This document shows, piece after piece, positions 52,693 through 61,735 of a DNA stretch of 64,000 nt. Each line of letters begins with the position of its first letter. Within the stretch, counting starts at the first letter, position 1. Both the position numbers and the translations under genes were made by a program. The stretch spans positions 248,001 to 312,000 of the forward strand of contig JADJUJ010000002.1 in assembly GCA_016710765.1 (NCBI GenBank), written 5' to 3'. The DNA is from Lewinellaceae bacterium (GTDB lineage Bacteria; Bacteroidota; Bacteroidia; Chitinophagales; Saprospiraceae). A model generated the notes under the pieces. It was not told the origin of the DNA. It saw only the letters and a program-made list of their open reading frames with translations, and did no database searches.

Positions 52693-53622
52693 ATGTTTAC
52701 TCCTTTTTGTTCCACAAGGCTGATTTCAATTCTTTTAGCATCATCCTTTTTAACTTTTGGTTGTATGGAAAATGCCAGTCAAAAAAAGCCCGTAACCATA
52801 CCTGCCGGATTCGACTGGCAGGGTCACCGCGGCTGCCGGGGCCTGATGCCAGAAAATACGATCCCCGCCTTTTTGCATGCACTGGAGTTTCCAGATGTAA
52901 AAACCCTGGAACTCGATCTGGCGGTATCAAAAGACGGCCAGCTGATCGTAAGCCATGAGCCCTGGTTTAACCATGCCATTTGCCTCGACGCCAGCGGGCA
53001 ACCCATTGCGGAAGAAAAAGAAGAAACCTTGCTTATCCACCAGTTTACTGTGGCCGAAATCCGCGCTTTTGACTGTGGCAGTATCGGCAATACGCGGTTC
53101 CCCGACCAGCACAAACAGCGCGCCTGGAAACCAACCCTGGAAGAAGTCGTGCATGCGGTGAAGGAAAAATACCCCGACCGCGAGGTATTTTGGAACATAG
53201 AGATCAAATCGAAACCCGAATGGGATGGCGTTCAAACGCCACCGATCGACAGTTTTGTGGCGCTTGTGGTGGATAATCTGAAAGCGCTGGGGATTGAAAA
53301 AAACTGTAACCTACAATCATTTGACATCCGGCCGCTCCAAATCCTGAAACAAACCGCGCCCGAAATTAAACTTGCCTTATTGGTGGAAAACATCTGGGGG
53401 TTATCATCCAACCTCAACAAACTGGGTTTTCAGCCGGACATTTACAGCCCTTATCACCAATTGGTAAGCCAGGGGCTGGTGCAAAAATGCCATGAAAAAG
53501 GCATTAAGGTAATTCCCTGGACCGTCAACGACACCACTACCATGACATCAATGCTTGGCATGGGGGTCGATGGAATCATTACCGACTACCCCAATTTGAT
53601 TCAGGAGATACACAAAAACTAG
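52693..53622 (+). CDS. Glycerophosphodiester phosphodiesterase lipoprotein
   Basis: The 309-residue product has a lipoprotein signal (LLASSFLTFGCMEN). The GDPD TIM barrel follows: WQGHRGCRGLMPENTIPAFL (first His and Arg), LELDLAVSKDGQLIVSHEPW (metal Glu/Asp and second His), NIEIKSKPEW, and the end VIPWTVNDTTTM, VDGIITDYPNL. It would cleave glycerophosphodiesters to glycerol-3-phosphate and an alcohol at the envelope. All expected key residues are present. Confidence 0.88.
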   Translation: MFTPFCSTRLISILLASSFLTFGCMENASQKKPVTIPAGFDWQGHRGCRGLMPENTIPAFLHALEFPDVKTLELDLAVSKDGQLIVSHEPWFNHAICLDASGQPIAEEKEETLLIHQFTVAEIRAFDCGSIGNTRFPDQHKQRAWKPTLEEVVHAVKEKYPDREVFWNIEIKSKPEWDGVQTPPIDSFVALVVDNLKALGIEKNCNLQSFDIRPLQILKQTAPEIKLALLVENIWGLSSNLNKLGFQPDIYSPYHQLVSQGLVQKCHEKGIKVIPWTVNDTTTMTSMLGMGVDGIITDYPNLIQEIHKN

Positions 53623-53637
53623 GGTGGATACTCCCCA

Positions 53638-54936
53638 TTATTTGAATTGAATGGCCTTTACCGGTGCTATTTTTGACACCAACATGGAAGGAAGGATCAG
53701 AAACAGCAGCGTAATGAAGAGCGTTCCGGCGTTGATGGCCAGAACCGGCCACCATTCCAATCGCACTGGTGCGTAGGAGAGGTAATAGTCGGTTTCGTTG
53801 AGTGTGATGAGGTGAAACTTATCTTGCAAAAAACAAAACCCAAGACCGATAACATTGCCCCAAAACATACCGCGCAGCGTAATGAGGCCCGCATGGTAAA
53901 GGAATATCTGCCGGATCCGGCCATTTCGCTCCCCGAGGGATTTTAATACGCCAATCATCGTGGTGCGTTCCAGCACCAGGACCAGCAAGGCCGTAATCAT
54001 GTTCACAATGGCTACTGCCAGCATCAATCCAAGGATCACAATTTCGTTGTAATCCTGCAAGTCGAGCCATTCAAAAATGGCGGGAAACTTCTCTCTAATA
54101 CTCACCGACAACAAGTCTGGCGGCAGCACTTCCGTATAGATGTATTCATTGTACAGGTTCAGGTCCCGAAGGTCATCCAGCCAAACCTCAAATCCTGCCA
54201 CCTGATCGGGGCCCCATCCCAAGAGTTCCTGTACAACCCGAATGTCACAGAGGGCTATTTTCCGGTCGTAATCTTCTAAACCCGTTTTGTAAATGCCGCT
54301 AATCTCAAAACGGCGGCGCAATTGTTCTCCTTCTTTTACAAAATTGACAATGAATTTATCGCCCACACCCACCTGCAAGCGGTCGGCCGTTTGCCTGCTG
54401 ATGATGATATCACGGGAAGGAGCAGTATCCGTCCACGCAATAGGTCGGCCCTCCAGCAAATAGGGTTTGAGGTTCTCCCAATCGAAATCCTGTCCAATGC
54501 CCTTGAGAATGATCCCCTCCATGGCAGTTTTGGTGCGAATAATGCCAGGTTTGTGAGCATACACCTGAATATGGCGAATGCCACCGTGGGCTTTTCGAGT
54601 TACTTCTCTGCCCGTTTCAAAACCCAGGATTGTTTCCGGTTCGGTAAATTCAATGGCCTTTACGGAATCCAGAGAAGGATAAAAATCCTGTTTTTTATCA
54701 ATGGGCTGGGGTTCAAAGGAAAGGGAATAGGCCGTGTCGGTAATGTGGATATGCCCCCAAAATTCAAATATTTTTCGGCCTATTTCGTATTTAAAACCAG
54801 CAATCAGGGCGGTAGCCGAAACCATAACCGCAACACTCAGGGCCACCGCAACGGTGGCGATCCGAATGATGACGCGGGAAAAGTTTTTTTCTCCGCGTGC
54901 TGCAATACGCCTGGCTACAAATAAGGGAAAATTCAA
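53638..54936 (-). CDS. FtsX/LolC-E-type ABC transporter permease
   Basis: The 432-residue product has one N-terminal membrane helix (IATVAVALSVAVMVSATALI), a large MacB-like periplasmic domain, and three C-terminal helices (EIVILGLMLAVAIVNMITAL, HAGLITLRGMFWGNVIGLGF, VLAINAGTLFITLLFLILP). This is the FtsX-like build of the LolC/LolE group, which take lipoproteins out of the inner membrane. No ATPase gene is adjacent, so its partner and exact task are open. The GDPD gene converges on it with 15 bases between them. Confidence 0.82.
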   Translation of the reverse strand: MNFPLFVARRIAARGEKNFSRVIIRIATVAVALSVAVMVSATALIAGFKYEIGRKIFEFWGHIHITDTAYSLSFEPQPIDKKQDFYPSLDSVKAIEFTEPETILGFETGREVTRKAHGGIRHIQVYAHKPGIIRTKTAMEGIILKGIGQDFDWENLKPYLLEGRPIAWTDTAPSRDIIISRQTADRLQVGVGDKFIVNFVKEGEQLRRRFEISGIYKTGLEDYDRKIALCDIRVVQELLGWGPDQVAGFEVWLDDLRDLNLYNEYIYTEVLPPDLLSVSIREKFPAIFEWLDLQDYNEIVILGLMLAVAIVNMITALLVLVLERTTMIGVLKSLGERNGRIRQIFLYHAGLITLRGMFWGNVIGLGFCFLQDKFHLITLNETDYYLSYAPVRLEWWPVLAINAGTLFITLLFLILPSMLVSKIAPVKAIQFK

Positions 54937-55082
54937 ATGAATGAGACTTTAGCGGCTGTCTGCGGCAAAGATAACATTTATGTCTGCGCTTTTTTGACCG
55001 AAAAGGCCGGGAAACGCCCGGCAAATTTTAATTTTGCCGCCGCTTGCGGAAACAACGTTTCTCAAAATTGCATGCTAAGGCT

Positions 55083-56372
55083 ATGAACAACACCAGCAAC
55101 AACGACTTTTTGGAAGAACTCCGCTGGCGCGGATTGATCCACGACCAAACACCCGGACTTGAAGAACACCTTGCCAAAGGCACCGTTCGGGGTTATATTG
55201 GCTTCGACCCCACTGCTCCCTCGCTTACCATCGGGAATTATGTTCAGATTATGCTGTTGAGTTTCCTGCAGCGCAGCGGGCACCAGCCGGTAGTACTTAT
55301 GGGCGGCGCAACCGGCCGTATTGGCGACCCCAGTGGCAAGGATACGGAGCGCGAACTCAAATCGTACGACGAACTTGATCACAACCTGGCTTTTCAGGTC
55401 AAACAGGTGGAGCAACTGCTGCAGCTGGATGGGGATGCACCGAACAAAGCGCTGGTGGTAAATAATTACGATTTTTACAAAGACATGAATGTCCTGAGTT
55501 TTCTTCGGGACGTAGGTAAATACCTGACGGTCAACTATATGCTCTCCAAAGAAAGTGTTCAGCGCCGTCTGGAAAGCGGTATATCATTTACCGAATTCAG
55601 TTACCAGTTGATTCAGGGATACGATTTTGTACTCCTGCACCGGCACCATGGTGTTACCCTTCAAATGGGTGGCAGCGACCAGTTTGGTAATATTACTGCC
55701 GGCGTGGAACTCGCCAGGAAAATTGATGAAACGAAGCTCTTCGCAGTTACCACGCCGTTGTTAACCAAGGCAGATGGTACCAAGTTTGGTAAAAGCAGCA
55801 CTGGCAACATTTGGCTGGATCCTAAGCTCACCAGTCCCTACAGGTTTTACCAATTCTGGATCAATGCCGACGACAGCGACCTCTCCAAGTTTCTCCGGTA
55901 TTTTTCTTTTAAATCCCAGTCGGAAATAGAATCCCTGGAGGCCAACGAAACGCCTCAACAACTCAAGCGTATTTTTGCCGAGGAAATAACGGTGAGAATC
56001 CATGGAGCGGAGGAGTTTGCATCTGTCCAGGCAGTTTCCGAGTTGCTGTTCGACCCCAAGGCTGGTGCTGACACCCTCAAGTCGCTTTCCTTAGCATCGC
56101 TGGAACAGGTTGCTGAAGAAATTCCCGCACCAGAAATCCCGGCTGCTATACTACAGGATTCCGTGAATATCATCGAATTGCTGACCACCCACACGGGCAT
56201 TTTATCTAGCAAGAACGAAGCGCGCAAAGCCATTCAAAACAATGCAATCGCTGTCAACAAGGTGAAGGTTAACAGCCCCGATCACGTGGTGCAGCAAGCG
56301 GATTTGCTGCACGGTAAGTACATTATGCTGGAAAACGGGAAGAAGAACAAGTTCTTGCTGAAAATGAGATAA
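55083..56372 (+). CDS. tyrS: Tyrosyl-tRNA synthetase
   Basis: From ATG 55083 the product shows the class I TyrRS layout: GYIGFDPTAPSLTIGNYVQI (HIGH-like site), GGATGRIGDPSGKDTER, FTEFSYQLIQGYDFVLLHRH, MGGSDQFGNITAG, and the KMSKS-like KADGTKFGKS. A C-terminal S4 domain closes it (SSKNEARKAIQNNAIAVNKV). It joins tyrosine to tRNA-Tyr in the cytoplasm. Length of 430 residues is normal. I chose the second ATG because the first 13 residues of the longer frame are not conserved in type. Confidence 0.95.
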   Translation: MNNTSNNDFLEELRWRGLIHDQTPGLEEHLAKGTVRGYIGFDPTAPSLTIGNYVQIMLLSFLQRSGHQPVVLMGGATGRIGDPSGKDTERELKSYDELDHNLAFQVKQVEQLLQLDGDAPNKALVVNNYDFYKDMNVLSFLRDVGKYLTVNYMLSKESVQRRLESGISFTEFSYQLIQGYDFVLLHRHHGVTLQMGGSDQFGNITAGVELARKIDETKLFAVTTPLLTKADGTKFGKSSTGNIWLDPKLTSPYRFYQFWINADDSDLSKFLRYFSFKSQSEIESLEANETPQQLKRIFAEEITVRIHGAEEFASVQAVSELLFDPKAGADTLKSLSLASLEQVAEEIPAPEIPAAILQDSVNIIELLTTHTGILSSKNEARKAIQNNAIAVNKVKVNSPDHVVQQADLLHGKYIMLENGKKNKFLLKMR

Positions 56373-56383
56373 ACTTGGGCATT

Positions 56384-56436
56384 GAACATTGGGTGTTGGG
56401 TATTGAACATTGATCAATATCCAACACCCAATGTTC
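56384..56436. repeat. Palindromic intergenic repeat between convergent genes
   Basis: GAACATTGGGTGTTGG at 56384-56399 is exactly inverted at 56421-56436. The loop contains ATTGATCAAT, itself a palindrome. The core is shared with the element at 50950-51148. It could also end transcription of tyrS and of the opposing gene. Confidence 0.6.
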
Positions 56437-56438
56437 AC

Positions 56439-57116
56439 TTATGCGCCAAATAACTCTCCGAAGGTTTTGATGTCGCCTTCTATTTTGGAAACCATGGCAT
56501 TACAAGCCAACAGGTAGCCATTTTGTGCATTGGCAATTTTATCCTGTTCCACTTCAATTTCTTGCTGTAACGAAACGACTTGCTCCTTTGCGGCGGCAAT
56601 TTCCTGCTGTAGGCGGGCGATTGTTGCTTCTTTTTCCGATAGCCCTGCCGTCAGACTTTCGATGTTGGCCTGCCGGGCCTCCACTTCTGATTTCACTTTG
56701 CTCTGTACAGCGGCCTCAAAGTTATTGCGGTCGGTAATTACGGCTTCTTTATACTGCCGGGCGGTTTCATTTAATTTATCCTTGGTCAGGCCCTGAATTT
56801 TGAGGGAATCGAACACTGCGCGCATACGCTCTTTTTCATTCTTAATGTGGGCCTCCAGGGTATCCATCATTTTCCAAAACTCGAAATAATCGGGTCCTGG
56901 CAAATTGGTGTTCTCAAACAGTTCCTCAAAATGCTTTTCAAACTTGCTCAAATCCGACTCCTTCATCGGCACCGGCCTTACGGGTGTGCTTGTCGCGGAA
57001 GTATTGACCGGAGCAGCAGGCGCAACAGCTTGTGGCGTGTTGGTATCTGAGGGCTGTTCGTCGTCGAGCACAACAAACAAACCAATGGCTTTTCTAAATA
57101 AACTGTTCATAATCAA
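56439..57116 (-). CDS. Coiled-coil protein of unknown function, downstream of pyrG
   Basis: The 225-residue product has a low-complexity Pro/Ala/Thr N-terminal part (residues about 20-50) and then two helical regions: a folded piece near 60-110 (KHFEELFENTNLPGPDYFEF) and a long coiled coil at about 130-205 (SLTAGLSEKEATIARLQQEI). No signal or membrane helix is seen. It begins 18 bases after the CTP synthase stop and is probably co-transcribed with it. No family is recognised with confidence. Confidence 0.6.
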   Translation of the reverse strand: MIMNSLFRKAIGLFVVLDDEQPSDTNTPQAVAPAAPVNTSATSTPVRPVPMKESDLSKFEKHFEELFENTNLPGPDYFEFWKMMDTLEAHIKNEKERMRAVFDSLKIQGLTKDKLNETARQYKEAVITDRNNFEAAVQSKVKSEVEARQANIESLTAGLSEKEATIARLQQEIAAAKEQVVSLQQEIEVEQDKIANAQNGYLLACNAMVSKIEGDIKTFGELFGA

Positions 57117-57134
57117 GGAAAAAAGCGGTGAAAG

Positions 57135-58736
57135 TTAACTCATACAGGCTTTTACAAAACGAACAAAGAGCGGATGGGGTTGTTCAACCGTACTTTTTAA
57201 TTCGGGGTGAAACTGTACGCCTACAAACCACTTGTGCTTGGGGATTTCTACAATTTCTACCAGATCCGTATCGGGATTGATGCCGGAAGCTTTCATGCCA
57301 GCCTTTTCAAAATCAGCTTTGTACTGGTTGTTAAACTCCCAACGGTGCCGATGGCGCTCGCTAATGTGTTCTTTCCCATAGGCCTTATAGGCATTGGTTT
57401 GCTTCGTCAGGGTACAGGCGTATGCCCCCAGTCGCATGGTGCCACCTTTCTTTTTCACCTCTTTTTGCTCGTTCATCAAATCGATGACCGGGAAGGGTGT
57501 TTTGGGGCTAACTTCGGTGGAGGCGGCCCCTTCCATGTTCAAAACGTTGCGTGCAAATTCCACAACAGCACATTGCATGCCCAGACAAATGCCAAAGAAA
57601 GGAACGTTGTTTTCCCGGGAATAACGAATGGCCGCGAGTTTACCTTCTATTCCCCGTTCACCAAATCCCGGTGCAACCAGAATTCCCTGCAAACCCGATA
57701 GCATTTTGGGTACATCCCGGTAGTTGCCCTCCAAATCCTCGGCGTGAATGGGCACAACCTTCACCTTGCACTCATTGATGGCGCCAGCGTGCACAAACGA
57801 CTCGTAAATGGATTTATAGGCATCGGGAAGTTCATTGTATTTGCCCACCAGGCCAATCCGAACCTCCTGTGTTGGATTTTTCAGTTTGCCAAGAAAGGCT
57901 TTCCAGCTGCTAAGGTCTGGCTCCCGACGGTCGTTGAGGTGAAGCTTTGAAATGACTACCGAATCAAGATGCTCTTTAAACAGCAAAAGCGGCACATCGT
58001 AAATACTATCGGCATCGATGGCTTCAATAACCGACGACATTTCCACGTTACAGAACAGTGCCAGTTTTCTCCTGATGTCGAGGCCAAGCGGGTATTCAGT
58101 GCGGCAGGCCAGAATATCCGGCTGAACGCCCAGGCTCAGCAATTCCTTTACAGAATGCTGTGTGGGCTTTGTTTTAAGTTCTTTGGCAGCCTTTAGATAA
58201 GGCACCAGGGTAAGGTGGATAACCAGGCAATTATCGCGACCCAGTTCCCAGCGCAATTGGCGCACCGATTCCACATAGGGGAGGGATTCAATGTCGCCAA
58301 CGGTACCGCCCAACTCTGTGATGATAATTTCATGGTTGCCCGTTTGTCCGAGCAGCAGCATACGCCGCTTGATTTCATCGGTAATGTGCGGAATTACCTG
58401 CACTGTTTTGCCCAGGTAATCACCGGAACGCTCTTTTTCAATTACCGTTTGATAAACAGAACCTGTAGTAACGTTGTTGGCCCTGGAGGTTGGGCTGTTG
58501 AGAAAACGCTCATAATGGCCCAGGTCGAGGTCGGTTTCTGCCCCGTCATCGGTGACATAGCATTCCCCATGCTCATAAGGGTTGAGCGTGCCGGGATCGA
58601 CATTAATGTAGGGGTCGAACTTTTGAATGGTTACGGTAAAGCCACGGGCTTGAAGGAGTTTGGCCAAAGAGGCGCAAAGAATACCTTTACCCAAAGAAGA
58701 TGTTACGCCACCCGTAACAAATATATACTTGGTCAT
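57135..58736 (-). CDS. pyrG: CTP synthase
   Basis: From ATG 58736 the product starts TKYIFVTGGVTSSLGKGILC, the synthetase-domain P-loop. It continues KFDPYINVDPGTLNPYEHGE and ELGGTVGDIESLPYVESVRQ. The C-terminal glutaminase has FFGICLGMQCAVVEFARN with the catalytic Cys, and VGVQFHPELKSTVEQPHPLF with His and Glu. The enzyme turns UTP to CTP with glutamine and ATP. Length of 533 residues is normal. The next gene follows at 18 bases. Confidence 0.96.
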   Translation of the reverse strand: MTKYIFVTGGVTSSLGKGILCASLAKLLQARGFTVTIQKFDPYINVDPGTLNPYEHGECYVTDDGAETDLDLGHYERFLNSPTSRANNVTTGSVYQTVIEKERSGDYLGKTVQVIPHITDEIKRRMLLLGQTGNHEIIITELGGTVGDIESLPYVESVRQLRWELGRDNCLVIHLTLVPYLKAAKELKTKPTQHSVKELLSLGVQPDILACRTEYPLGLDIRRKLALFCNVEMSSVIEAIDADSIYDVPLLLFKEHLDSVVISKLHLNDRREPDLSSWKAFLGKLKNPTQEVRIGLVGKYNELPDAYKSIYESFVHAGAINECKVKVVPIHAEDLEGNYRDVPKMLSGLQGILVAPGFGERGIEGKLAAIRYSRENNVPFFGICLGMQCAVVEFARNVLNMEGAASTEVSPKTPFPVIDLMNEQKEVKKKGGTMRLGAYACTLTKQTNAYKAYGKEHISERHRHRWEFNNQYKADFEKAGMKASGINPDTDLVEIVEIPKHKWFVGVQFHPELKSTVEQPHPLFVRFVKACMS

Positions 58737-58844
58737 AGAATGCTTCGAATTGTTACGGGACACAAAGGTAGCTAAAATTGATGAAGCCACACTGCTATTT
58801 CCACAGGAGATTTACAAATGTCTTTATTCAGGCATCCTTGGTTT

Positions 58845-59097
58845 TATACTCGAAATAAGCAACGTGTCGGAAATAACTTTCCGGATTTGGGGTGCAGGTT
58901 TTGTGCGCTGACAAGACGTCAAAACAGGTATGTAGTACATTACATTACTGTTTTGGCAACGCAGTCAGCGTTCAAAAAATGCCGCCAAATTGGAAAGTTA
59001 TTTCTGACACGTTGCTAAAGCGGTTTGCGAATGCTCACTTATCCTCGGCCCTCCTGGTTGCGCGATTATTTTCGCAAACCACTTTACTTCGAGTATA
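58845..59097. repeat. MITE-like element, copy 2, interrupted by a second element
   Basis: The ends are TATACTCGAAATA at 58845 and TTTACTTCGAGTATA at 59097. Relative to 12846-13010 it is in reverse orientation. It shares the ends plus the blocks AGCGGTTTGCGAATGCTCAC and CCTCGGCCCTCCTGGTTGCG, but lacks the middle 65 or so bases of copy 1. A different element of 159 bp (58858-59016) is inserted right after the left terminal repeat. Confidence 0.75.
58858..59016. mobile_element. Second MITE-like element inserted inside copy 2
   Basis: The ends AGCAACGTGTCGGAAATAAC (then TTTCC) and the inverse of the same (GTTATTTCTGACACGTTGCT) form 25-bp terminal inverted repeats with one difference. It splits the outer repeat's left end (CGAAATA from AAAGCGG), so it is younger than the outer element. 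TA flanks on both sides suggest a TA target, as for Tc1/mariner or IS630 types. No coding frame. Confidence 0.72.
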
Positions 59098-59160
59098 ACT
59101 TTATTCGCTTACATTTGTTATGGTGGGAAAGGCCATTATCATGGCGCTAGCACTTATGTT

Positions 59161-59937
59161 ATGCAAAAAGTAATCTTCCAGGATGTTGGTTGGCTTGATT
59201 ATCAAAAAAGTTGGGATTATCAAACCAGCCTGCATAAGTCGTTGGTTGATCGGAAATTAAAAAATCGGGATCAGCCTGTACAAGAGCAGGAAGCAGCGGC
59301 TCACCATGTACTTTTCGTAGAACACCCTCCTGTTTTTACGCTGGGAAAAAGTGGATCTGTTGAGCACTTATTACTAAGCGAAGATGAATTAGCCGCGCGT
59401 GGCATTCAATATTTCCCCATCAACCGTGGCGGCGACATTACCTATCATGGCCCCGGACAAATTGTTGGCTACCCTATTTTAGACCTTGATTTGTTTTTCA
59501 ACGATGTACATCGCTATGTACGCAACCTGGAGGAGGTCATTATTCGGGTTTTGGCAGATTTTGAGATTCCAGCAACTCGGGTACCTGGTTACACTGGTGT
59601 TTGGATTGAGGAAGCGCCGCAGCGGCCCATCCGGCCCGAAGAGGCTGCTTTTTTTGAAAAAGGCCGTAAAATCTGCGCCATAGGGGTGCACCTCAGTCGC
59701 TGGGTTACCCTCCATGGATTTGCCTTTAATGTTAATACCGATTTGTCTTATTTTGATTTGATTGTTCCCTGCGGCATCCAGGAAGACGATAAAACCGTAA
59801 CTTCTATGGAAAAAGAGCTGGGCCAGGCGGTGGAACAAAGTATTGTAAAACAACTGTTACAAAAGCATTTTTGTGCCGTATTTGACTGTGTTCCAACGCA
59901 CTCGCCCCTGGAAAGCAACCGGCATTTTTTTGATTAA
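59161..59937 (+). CDS. lipB: Octanoyltransferase LipB
   Basis: The 258-residue product has the LipB signature GGDITYHGPGQIVGYPILDL near residue 83, plus HHVLFVEHPPVFTLGKSGS and RKICAIGVHLSRWVTLHGFA with the catalytic Lys and Cys-region: the conserved KICAIGV and YFDLIVPCGI blocks. It moves octanoyl groups from acyl carrier protein to lipoyl domains. Start MQKVIFQDVGWLDYQ fits the family. It begins a run of four closely spaced plus-strand genes. Confidence 0.95.
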   Translation: MQKVIFQDVGWLDYQKSWDYQTSLHKSLVDRKLKNRDQPVQEQEAAAHHVLFVEHPPVFTLGKSGSVEHLLLSEDELAARGIQYFPINRGGDITYHGPGQIVGYPILDLDLFFNDVHRYVRNLEEVIIRVLADFEIPATRVPGYTGVWIEEAPQRPIRPEEAAFFEKGRKICAIGVHLSRWVTLHGFAFNVNTDLSYFDLIVPCGIQEDDKTVTSMEKELGQAVEQSIVKQLLQKHFCAVFDCVPTHSPLESNRHFFD

Positions 59938-59939
59938 TT

Positions 59940-60338
59940 ATGAAGAAAGATATCTCGCTGCGCAAAGTTGAGCACATTGCCATTGCAGTGGTACCCCGCT
60001 TACCCCATGAGGAAGACCACGAACATTTTTGGGACGCTTACTTTATCAATTTAAAAAACGAGCCCATTCAATCCGTGCTGATCAATTCGTACGGCTACGG
60101 TATTTTGGATGGTGAATCCAGAAAAACCTCGTCACTTCGTTATTTTTTCGAAGAGATACCAGCCATGACTGCCGTAAAAATTGAACCCATGTACGAAAAC
60201 GTGTTGTCGTTCGCCAATGAATTTTGGGTCAGTTTTTCTTACGACAACTACCTGTTTGACAAGAAGTATGTGTTCGTTGCAGGCAGCCTATCTCCGCTCA
60301 ATTTCACCGACATCCCTCTTTGCAACGCAAAGGCGTAA
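59940..60338 (+). CDS. Conserved Bacteroidota hypothetical protein
   Basis: The 132-residue product starts 2 bases after the lipB stop, strongly suggesting coupling. It has no signal or membrane helix. Notable blocks are EHIAIAVVPRLPHEEDHEHF, SVLINSYGYGILDGESRKTS and RYFFEEIPAMTAVKIEPM. Proteins of this look are common beside lipB or similar genes in the phylum, but no function is known. Confidence 0.65.
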   Translation: MKKDISLRKVEHIAIAVVPRLPHEEDHEHFWDAYFINLKNEPIQSVLINSYGYGILDGESRKTSSLRYFFEEIPAMTAVKIEPMYENVLSFANEFWVSFSYDNYLFDKKYVFVAGSLSPLNFTDIPLCNAKA

Positions 60339-60371
60339 TGATTCGATAGATGCTTTTAACTACATTTAACT

Positions 60372-60818
60372 ATGAGCAACTCCCTTTTTCAAGGAAAATT
60401 TAACCCCTTCCGGCAAGCCTTGTTAATTCTGGGTGCTTCCATAACTTTTATGCTGCTTGAATTCTTGTTCAGGCAAATGCATTTATTTAACCCGGATCCA
60501 TTGTTCGCCTGGTCCATTGCAACCGCATCATTGCTTTTTTTCGCCATTTTCAACAGCGTTTTAAGTCTCCGCGCCGACAGTTTCAGCAAATACTGGAGTC
60601 AATCTATGTACAGTTATCTCGGTATGGCGTTCTTGAATAGCCTTGCTGCCTGGATGTTTTCCAGCATCTCACTCAACGATGCAGGATCTTACAAATCAAT
60701 CTATGTTGTTATCAGCATTGGTTTTCTGGTCTTTCTTTCGATTGTCAACTTCATCAAAAAGATTGTCCAGTTTGCCGAAAAAGAAGAATGGAATCATCCC
60801 AGGCAACGCAGGAAATGA
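60372..60818 (+). CDS. Four-helix membrane protein, unknown function
   Basis: The 148-residue product has four hydrophobic helices: LLILGASITFMLLEFLF, LFAWSIATASLLFFAIFNSV, SYLGMAFLNSLAAWMFSS and YVVISIGFLVFLSIVNFI. The C-terminus is charged (EEWNHPRQRRK). No family is recognised. It lies between a hypothetical gene and msrB, reading the same way. Confidence 0.6.
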   Translation: MSNSLFQGKFNPFRQALLILGASITFMLLEFLFRQMHLFNPDPLFAWSIATASLLFFAIFNSVLSLRADSFSKYWSQSMYSYLGMAFLNSLAAWMFSSISLNDAGSYKSIYVVISIGFLVFLSIVNFIKKIVQFAEKEEWNHPRQRRK

Positions 60819-60848
60819 AACCATTAAATTTACCAAACTTCGCTTATC

Positions 60849-61394
60849 ATGTTAAAATTTGGAATTGTTCTGTTGGGATTTATTGCTTGCACTACCCCAC
60901 CCTCCTCAGGCGACAGTCAATCTGCTGCCCATGCCAAAACGGTGTCGTCAACTACCCCTACTGATACTTTAGTGCCTGCACAATTTGATGCTGCAAATAT
61001 GTTGGTGCTATCAGAGCGCACTGACGTTGAATGGAAAAAGCAATTAAGCCCTAATGCCTATTATGTGTTGCGGCAGGAAGGAACCGAAAGGGCATTTACT
61101 GGCATGTACTGGGACAACCACAAAAAAGGGACCTATGGCTGCGCTGCCTGCGGGCTTCCACTCTTCCGCTCAGAAACAAAATTTGAATCCGGAACGGGAT
61201 GGCCTTCGTTCTACGAGCCCCTCGACAAACGTTTTGTAAAGGAAATCACCGATAACAGCATTGGTATGTCGCGTACAGAGGTTGAATGTGCCCGTTGTGG
61301 CGGCCACCTTGGGCACGTATTTGATGATGGCCCACGCCCCACTGGCCTGCGGTATTGTATGAATTCTGTCTCCCTGCGGTTTGTAGCGGATTAA
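60849..61394 (+). CDS. msrB: Peptide-methionine (R)-S-oxide reductase MsrB, lipoprotein form
   Basis: The N-terminus is a lipoprotein signal (FGIVLLGFIAC) with Cys at the cleavage site. The MsrB domain follows from about residue 60: ERAFTGMYWDNHKKGTYGC, zinc pairs CAAC and CARC, SGTGWPSFYEPLD, GHLGHVFDDGPRPTGLRYC and NSVSLRF, with catalytic Cys in RYCMNS. It repairs oxidised methionine (R form) in envelope proteins. The lipid anchor places it in the periplasm or outer membrane. A terminator follows at 61436. Confidence 0.92.
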   Translation: MLKFGIVLLGFIACTTPPSSGDSQSAAHAKTVSSTTPTDTLVPAQFDAANMLVLSERTDVEWKKQLSPNAYYVLRQEGTERAFTGMYWDNHKKGTYGCAACGLPLFRSETKFESGTGWPSFYEPLDKRFVKEITDNSIGMSRTEVECARCGGHLGHVFDDGPRPTGLRYCMNSVSLRFVAD

Positions 61395-61435
61395 TCGCAC
61401 GCTTCTGGTTTTATTTTTTCCGGCGATGCATGTAA

Positions 61436-61469
61436 ATCGGCCGACTTCGAATCCTCGGAGCCGGCCGAT
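61436..61469 (+). terminator. Hairpin terminator after msrB
   Basis: ATCGGCCG at 61436-61443 pairs with CGGCCGAT at 61462-61469, with some further pairing inside. A short TGTTTTGTT follows, so the T-run is moderate. Confidence 0.65.
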
Positions 61470-61671
61470 CTGTTTTGTTGCTTAGAACTTGTTTGGGAAT
61501 TTGAACAGAGCGGAGGTTCCACCTTTCAGGAAACGTTTGCAACACTTGACCAGGTTTAATTCAATGTAGTAAGCCCGAAACTGCCCATTGCGCATTTGCA
61601 ATCAACTTGCTCGCGTGGCAAGCATAAGGACGTAACAAAGAACCCTTAGGCATGTACTTATTACACAAAAA
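61470..61671. other. Gap between two terminators, no feature seen
   Basis: About 200 bases between convergent genes. No coding frame or repeat is evident. Confidence 0.5.
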
Positions 61672-61705
61672 AACGGCCGGCCCCGAATGTTCGGGACCGG
61701 CCGTT
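61672..61705 (-). terminator. Strong hairpin terminator of the T9SS protein
   Basis: AACGGCCGG pairs with CCGGCCGTT, followed inward by CCCGAA with TTCGGG, giving a stem of about 16 bp with one mismatch. A run of A residues before it supplies the T-run on the minus strand. Confidence 0.85.
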
Positions 61706-61735
61706 GTTATTGTGACCAGATGTTCCTTTCGAAGA

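Noticed and set aside
58660..59098. Several short plus-strand frames over the nested repeats
   Set aside because: They are frames through pyrG's end and the MITE-like elements, with no coding character.
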